A stretch of DNA of 7,786 nt from NCBI GenBank assembly GCA_013205525.1, contig JABMMR010000276.1:1-7786 (forward strand). Reading direction: 5' to 3'. This stretch comes from Burkholderiales bacterium (GTDB lineage Bacteria; Pseudomonadota; Gammaproteobacteria; Burkholderiales; Burkholderiaceae_C). Shown in pieces: positions 5,249 to 7,786 of this stretch. The notes under the pieces are model-generated. The model had not been told where the DNA came from. It searched no databases and saw only the letters and a list, made by a program, of their open reading frames with translations. The position numbers were made by a program, and so were the translations under genes. How positions within the stretch are numbered: the first letter of the stretch is position 1; each line of letters opens with the position of its first letter.

Positions 5249-6325
5249 TTAAATGGCGGGGTCGCGCAACTCCCAGCGGATCGCATCAATCGCAGCCAAG
5301 ACCTCGGGCGAGAGCTTGGTGCCCCAAGCGTTCAGGTCTTCGTCGAGTTGCGCCTTGGAGGTCACACCAATGATGGTGCTGGCCACGCGCCAGTTGGTAT
5401 AGCAAAACGCCAGTGCCAATTGGGTGGGCGTCATGCCGTTCTCACGCGCCAAAGCGTTGTAGCGACGGGCGGCTTCCAATGCCTCTGGGCGGCCCCAACG
5501 CTGCTTGCGCATGCTTTCATACTTGGCGATGCGGCCCTCTTTGGGAGCACCCTCGCCCATGAATCCCGATGCATCGTATTTACCTGTCAGCAAGCCAAAA
5601 CCCAGCGGCGAATAAGCCAGCAAAGACACATCCAAGCGGTGCATGGTTTCGTCTAAGCCGTTGTCCAAAATGCGGTTAATCAGGCAATACACGTTTTGCA
5701 CGGCAGCCACGCGTGGCAACTTGTGCTGTTCGGCCAGGCGCACAAACTCGTGCACGCCGTAAGAGGTTTCATTGGACAAACCTATGTAGCGCACCTTACC
5801 GGCCTTGACCAACTGGCTCATGGCCTCCAACTGCTCGTGGATGGAGGTGACGGACCGCTCTTTGCTGGGCTCGTAGTACATGGCGCCGAAAATGGGCGCA
5901 TGGCGCTCGGGCCAATGGATTTGGTACAGGTCAATCACATCAGTTTGCAGGCGCTTCAAACTCGCGTCGCACGAGGCCACAATGTCGGCCGCTGTCATGC
6001 CTTCACCGGCACGCACCCAAGGCATGCCACGCGAGGGGCCGGCCACCTTGGTAGCCAGTACGATTTTTTGGCGCATACCCGGGCGCTTGGCTAGCCAGTT
6101 GCCAATATAGGTTTCGGTGAAGCCGTAGGTGTCGGCGGTGGGCGGCACGGCGTACATCTCGGCGGTGTCAAAGAAATTCACACCGCGCTCCATGCTGTGG
6201 TCCATGATGGCGTAGCTGCTAGCTTCGTCCACTTGTTGACCAAAAGTCATGGTGCCCAAGCAGATGGGGGTGACGTGCAAATCGCTTTGACCCAAGCGAA
6301 CGGGGGTGAGGTTGAGCGTGTTCAT
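5249..6325 (-). CDS. tas: NADP(H)-dependent aldo/keto reductase, Tas-like (358 aa)
   Basis: This is a cytoplasmic (beta/alpha)8-barrel oxidoreductase reducing a carbonyl substrate with NADPH. The catalytic tetrad is D53, Y58 (DTAEMY), K93 (ATKVAGPSRG) and H137 (YQIHWP). Cofactor-side motifs are IGLSNETSYGV (181-191), LLAYSPLGFGLLTGKY (235-250) and ASTIIGVTSKAQLDEDL (315-331). The stretch AEMYAVPPTADTYGFTETYIGNWLAK closely follows E. coli Tas, and the 358-aa length is close to that protein. Tas can rescue a tyrosine auxotroph in E. coli, but its true substrate is unclear, so the symbol marks family only. The frame stays open upstream to 6490. The start at 6325 is chosen because MNTLNLTPVRLGQSDLHVT is where homology begins, and the earlier part overlaps the divergent dehydrogenase. 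It is followed by plsY after 3 bp. Confidence 0.9.
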   Translation of the reverse strand: MNTLNLTPVRLGQSDLHVTPICLGTMTFGQQVDEASSYAIMDHSMERGVNFFDTAEMYAVPPTADTYGFTETYIGNWLAKRPGMRQKIVLATKVAGPSRGMPWVRAGEGMTAADIVASCDASLKRLQTDVIDLYQIHWPERHAPIFGAMYYEPSKERSVTSIHEQLEAMSQLVKAGKVRYIGLSNETSYGVHEFVRLAEQHKLPRVAAVQNVYCLINRILDNGLDETMHRLDVSLLAYSPLGFGLLTGKYDASGFMGEGAPKEGRIAKYESMRKQRWGRPEALEAARRYNALARENGMTPTQLALAFCYTNWRVASTIIGVTSKAQLDEDLNAWGTKLSPEVLAAIDAIRWELRDPAI

Positions 6326-6332
6326 GGGGCGG

Positions 6333-6338
6333 AGTTTA
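6333..6338 (-). promoter_or_regulatory. Weak -10-like hexamer before the aldo/keto reductase start
   Basis: TAAACT on the minus strand (4 of 6 to the -10 consensus) ends seven bases before the ATG. TTGTTT lies 19 bp further up. No Shine-Dalgarno is present in the 7-nt gap (CCGCCCC). This is suggestive only because the same spacing appears before two other genes in the window. Confidence 0.2.
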
Positions 6339-6388
6339 CGTGGGCTGGCATGGGGATAAACAAGGACAGCTAAGAAGAAGACTTTGGC

Positions 6389-6392
6389 GGAG
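6389..6392 (+). promoter_or_regulatory. Shine-Dalgarno site of the short-chain dehydrogenase
   Basis: GGAG followed by a 9-nt spacer precedes the ATG at 6402. This decides the start against an in-frame TTG at 6384, which would place the GGAG inside the coding region. Confidence 0.5.
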
Positions 6393-6401
6393 AATGCGAC
6401 C

Positions 6402-7166
6402 ATGAAGATAAGCAACTCCCCACTTACCGCCATCGTCACAGGCGCCGCACGCGGCATAGGCTTGGCCACCACACAACTTTTTTTGGCCAAGGGCTACCAA
6501 GTGGCCATGGTCGACCGCGACGCCGAAGAACTGCACCGCGCCGCGCAGGCGCTGCAAAACGTGCTCCCTGTGGACTGCGATGTGTCTGCCGAATCCCAAG
6601 TGGCGGCCATGGTGCAAAGCGTACTTGGCTGGTCAGGGCGCATTGACGCACTGGTGAACAACGCGGGAGTTGCCGACTTCGGCCCGATTGAAGAAACCAC
6701 GTTTGCGCGCTGGCAAACCGTGATGCGCACCAACTTAGACGGCGTGTTTTTGTGCTCGCAAGCGGTCATTCCCGCTCTGCGCCAAAGCCGTGGTGCCATC
6801 GTCAATATTGGTTCCATCTCTGGTCTGCGGGCCTCTACCCTGCGCGTAGCCTACGGCACATCCAAAGCAGCGGTCATACACATGACCAAGCAGCAGGCGG
6901 TGGAGTTGGGCGAATACGGCATTCGGGTCAACTGTGTTTCCCCTGGACCGGTGAAAACCAAGCTGTCCATGGCAGTGCACAGCCCCGAAATCATCAGCGC
7001 TTACCACGACGCGATTCCGCTTAACCGTTATGGCAGCGAAGCCGAGATTGGCCGCGTGATCGTGTTTTTGGCGTCTGAAGAAGCCAGCTACCTCACCGGC
7101 CAAGTGGTGGCGGTGGACGGCGGCTTTGAGGCAACAGGGGTGGGCTTGCCGGCGCTCAGGGTTTGA
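6402..7166 (+). CDS. Short-chain dehydrogenase/reductase, classical SDR family (254 aa)
   Basis: This is a cytoplasmic Rossmann-fold NAD(P)-dependent oxidoreductase of classical SDR type. Visible motifs: TGAARGIG cofactor loop (13-20), D38 in MVDRD at the end of the second strand (favouring NAD over NADP), D60 in CDV, NNAG (86-89), catalytic N111, S138 (IGSISG), Y151 and K155 (YGTSK), the PGPVKTKL loop (181-188) and the C-terminal LTGQVVAVDGGFEATG. Length is typical and all catalytic residues are present, so it should be active. The substrate cannot be assigned: FabG-like, sugar or alcohol dehydrogenases share this pattern. It is divergent from the aldo/keto reductase (76-bp gap). Its end overlaps the end of the acyl-CoA synthetase gene by 11 bp. 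Confidence 0.92.
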   Translation: MKISNSPLTAIVTGAARGIGLATTQLFLAKGYQVAMVDRDAEELHRAAQALQNVLPVDCDVSAESQVAAMVQSVLGWSGRIDALVNNAGVADFGPIEETTFARWQTVMRTNLDGVFLCSQAVIPALRQSRGAIVNIGSISGLRASTLRVAYGTSKAAVIHMTKQQAVELGEYGIRVNCVSPGPVKTKLSMAVHSPEIISAYHDAIPLNRYGSEAEIGRVIVFLASEEASYLTGQVVAVDGGFEATGVGLPALRV

Positions 7167-7786
7167 GTTCTTTGGCATTGCTGAGGCGTTCTTCCTCTTG
7201 CAGTCGCAACACCCGCCTCTGCACCTTGCCGGTGGTGGTCATGGGCAAGGCGGCGATGAACTCAATTTCTTTCGGATATTCATAGGGTGCCAGCAGGCCG
7301 CGCACATGCTGTTGCAGCTCTTGCACCAAGGCGTCTGAGGCTGCAAAGCCAGCCGACAACACCACATAGGCTTTCACCACATTCCCGCGCTCGGCGTCGG
7401 GTTTGGGCACCACCGCAGCGTTGGCGACAGCGGGATGTTTCACCAAGCAATTTTCAATTTCACTGGGCCCTATGCGGTAGCCGGCGGCTTTGAACACATC
7501 GTCAGCGCGACCTTGGTACCAGAGGTAGCCTTCAGCGTCGCGGGTGGCCAAGTCACCGGTGCGGCACCAATCGCCTGTGTATTTGCGCGCGGTGGCTTCG
7601 GGTTGTTTCCAATAGCCGAGAAAGAAAATCGGGTCGGGGTCGCCGTGCTGGTCCAATCGGTGCAAGGCCACGTCGCCAGGCACACCCACAGCGCACTCCT
7701 TGCCTTCTTCATCGATAACCGCCACACGGTGACCTGGATAGGCGCGGCCCATGCTGCCCGCCCGTGCCGGCCAACCCACGCCGTCA
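7156..7786 (-). CDS. AMP-dependent acyl-CoA synthetase, C-terminal part (5' end outside the window)
   Basis: The last 209 residues of an ANL-superfamily acyl-CoA synthetase are present. The enzyme activates a carboxylic acid to acyl-AMP and then to the CoA thioester. In the fragment: GSMGRAYPGHRVAVID (10-25), FFLGYWKQPEAT (54-65), WCRTGD (73-78, the ATP-ribose aspartate motif), GRADDVFKAAGYRIGPSEIE (92-111, hinge and domain-alternation region), HPAVANAAVV (117-126) and PMTTTGKVQRR (181-191) with the adenylation lysine K187. The sequence resembles medium-chain acyl-CoA ligases (ACSM-like) more than acetyl-CoA synthetase, but the acid-binding pocket is outside the window. The frame is open to the right edge; an internal GTG at 7779-7777 is not the true start. 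It is convergent with the dehydrogenase. A shared pathway (acid or alcohol catabolism) is possible but unproven. Confidence 0.9.
   Translation of the reverse strand, partial: DGVGWPARAGSMGRAYPGHRVAVIDEEGKECAVGVPGDVALHRLDQHGDPDPIFFLGYWKQPEATARKYTGDWCRTGDLATRDAEGYLWYQGRADDVFKAAGYRIGPSEIENCLVKHPAVANAAVVPKPDAERGNVVKAYVVLSAGFAASDALVQELQQHVRGLLAPYEYPKEIEFIAALPMTTTGKVQRRVLRLQEEERLSNAKELKP

Noticed and set aside
6384..6401. Upstream TTG start for the short-chain dehydrogenase
   Set aside because: ATG 6402 has GGAG nine bases upstream and gives the usual distance to the TGxxxGIG loop.
6326..6490. 55-residue N-terminal extension of the aldo/keto reductase
   Set aside because: It overlaps the start of the divergent dehydrogenase. 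Family homology begins at MNTLNLTPVRLG, and the extra sequence has no recognisable motif.

Overview
The window looks like chromosomal DNA of a betaproteobacterium, most likely Burkholderiales, family Comamonadaceae (the Limnohabitans/Rhodoferax/Polaromonas type of genome). The reasons are the moderately GC-rich codon use, the Bug-type (TctC-like) solute receptor that is so expanded in this group, and protein sequences that read like this lineage. This placement is inferred from reading the proteins, with no database search.

Layout, left to right. At 1-77 (minus) is the N-terminal end of a gamma-class carbonic anhydrase that leaves the window. It is divergent from a ferritin-like DUF455 protein (116-946, plus). 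The 38-bp gap between them holds a perfect 14-bp palindrome containing a -10-like hexamer on each strand. The DUF455 gene converges, with a 4-bp overlap, on a tightly packed minus-strand operon transcribed murB -> Bug-family receptor -> xerD (3840 down to 943). Its junctions are an ATGA overlap and a 26-bp overlap. murB is divergent from yajQ (3880-4365, plus) across 39 bp. A 205-bp gap (4366-4570) between the convergent yajQ and plsY genes holds the only clearly non-genic structure in the window: two strong inverted repeats, followed by a REP-like palindrome that forms the last codons of plsY. Next come a minus-strand pair, a Tas-like aldo/keto reductase (6325-5249) and plsY (5245-4571), 3 bp apart. 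A short-chain dehydrogenase (6402-7166, plus) is divergent from the reductase and overlaps by 11 bp the C-terminal half of an acyl-CoA synthetase (7156-7786, minus, open at the right edge).

Functionally this is mostly housekeeping. murB (peptidoglycan precursor), plsY (phospholipid synthesis) and xerD (chromosome dimer resolution) are core cell-envelope and cell-cycle genes. yajQ is a conserved nucleotide/c-di-GMP-binding protein. The Bug receptor, aldo/keto reductase, dehydrogenase and acyl-CoA synthetase are accessory metabolism. I see no phage, transposase gene, CRISPR array, toxin-antitoxin pair, defence system, tRNA or rRNA. No gene-free stretch exceeds 300 bp.

I did not find a clear new multi-gene system. 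The points most worth a second look are the structured repeat element at 4473-4559, the apparent donation of the PlsY C-terminus by a REP-like repeat, the symmetric divergent promoter at 101-114, the intact di-iron motif pattern in the uncharacterised DUF455 protein, and an orphan Bug receptor translationally coupled between murB and xerD.
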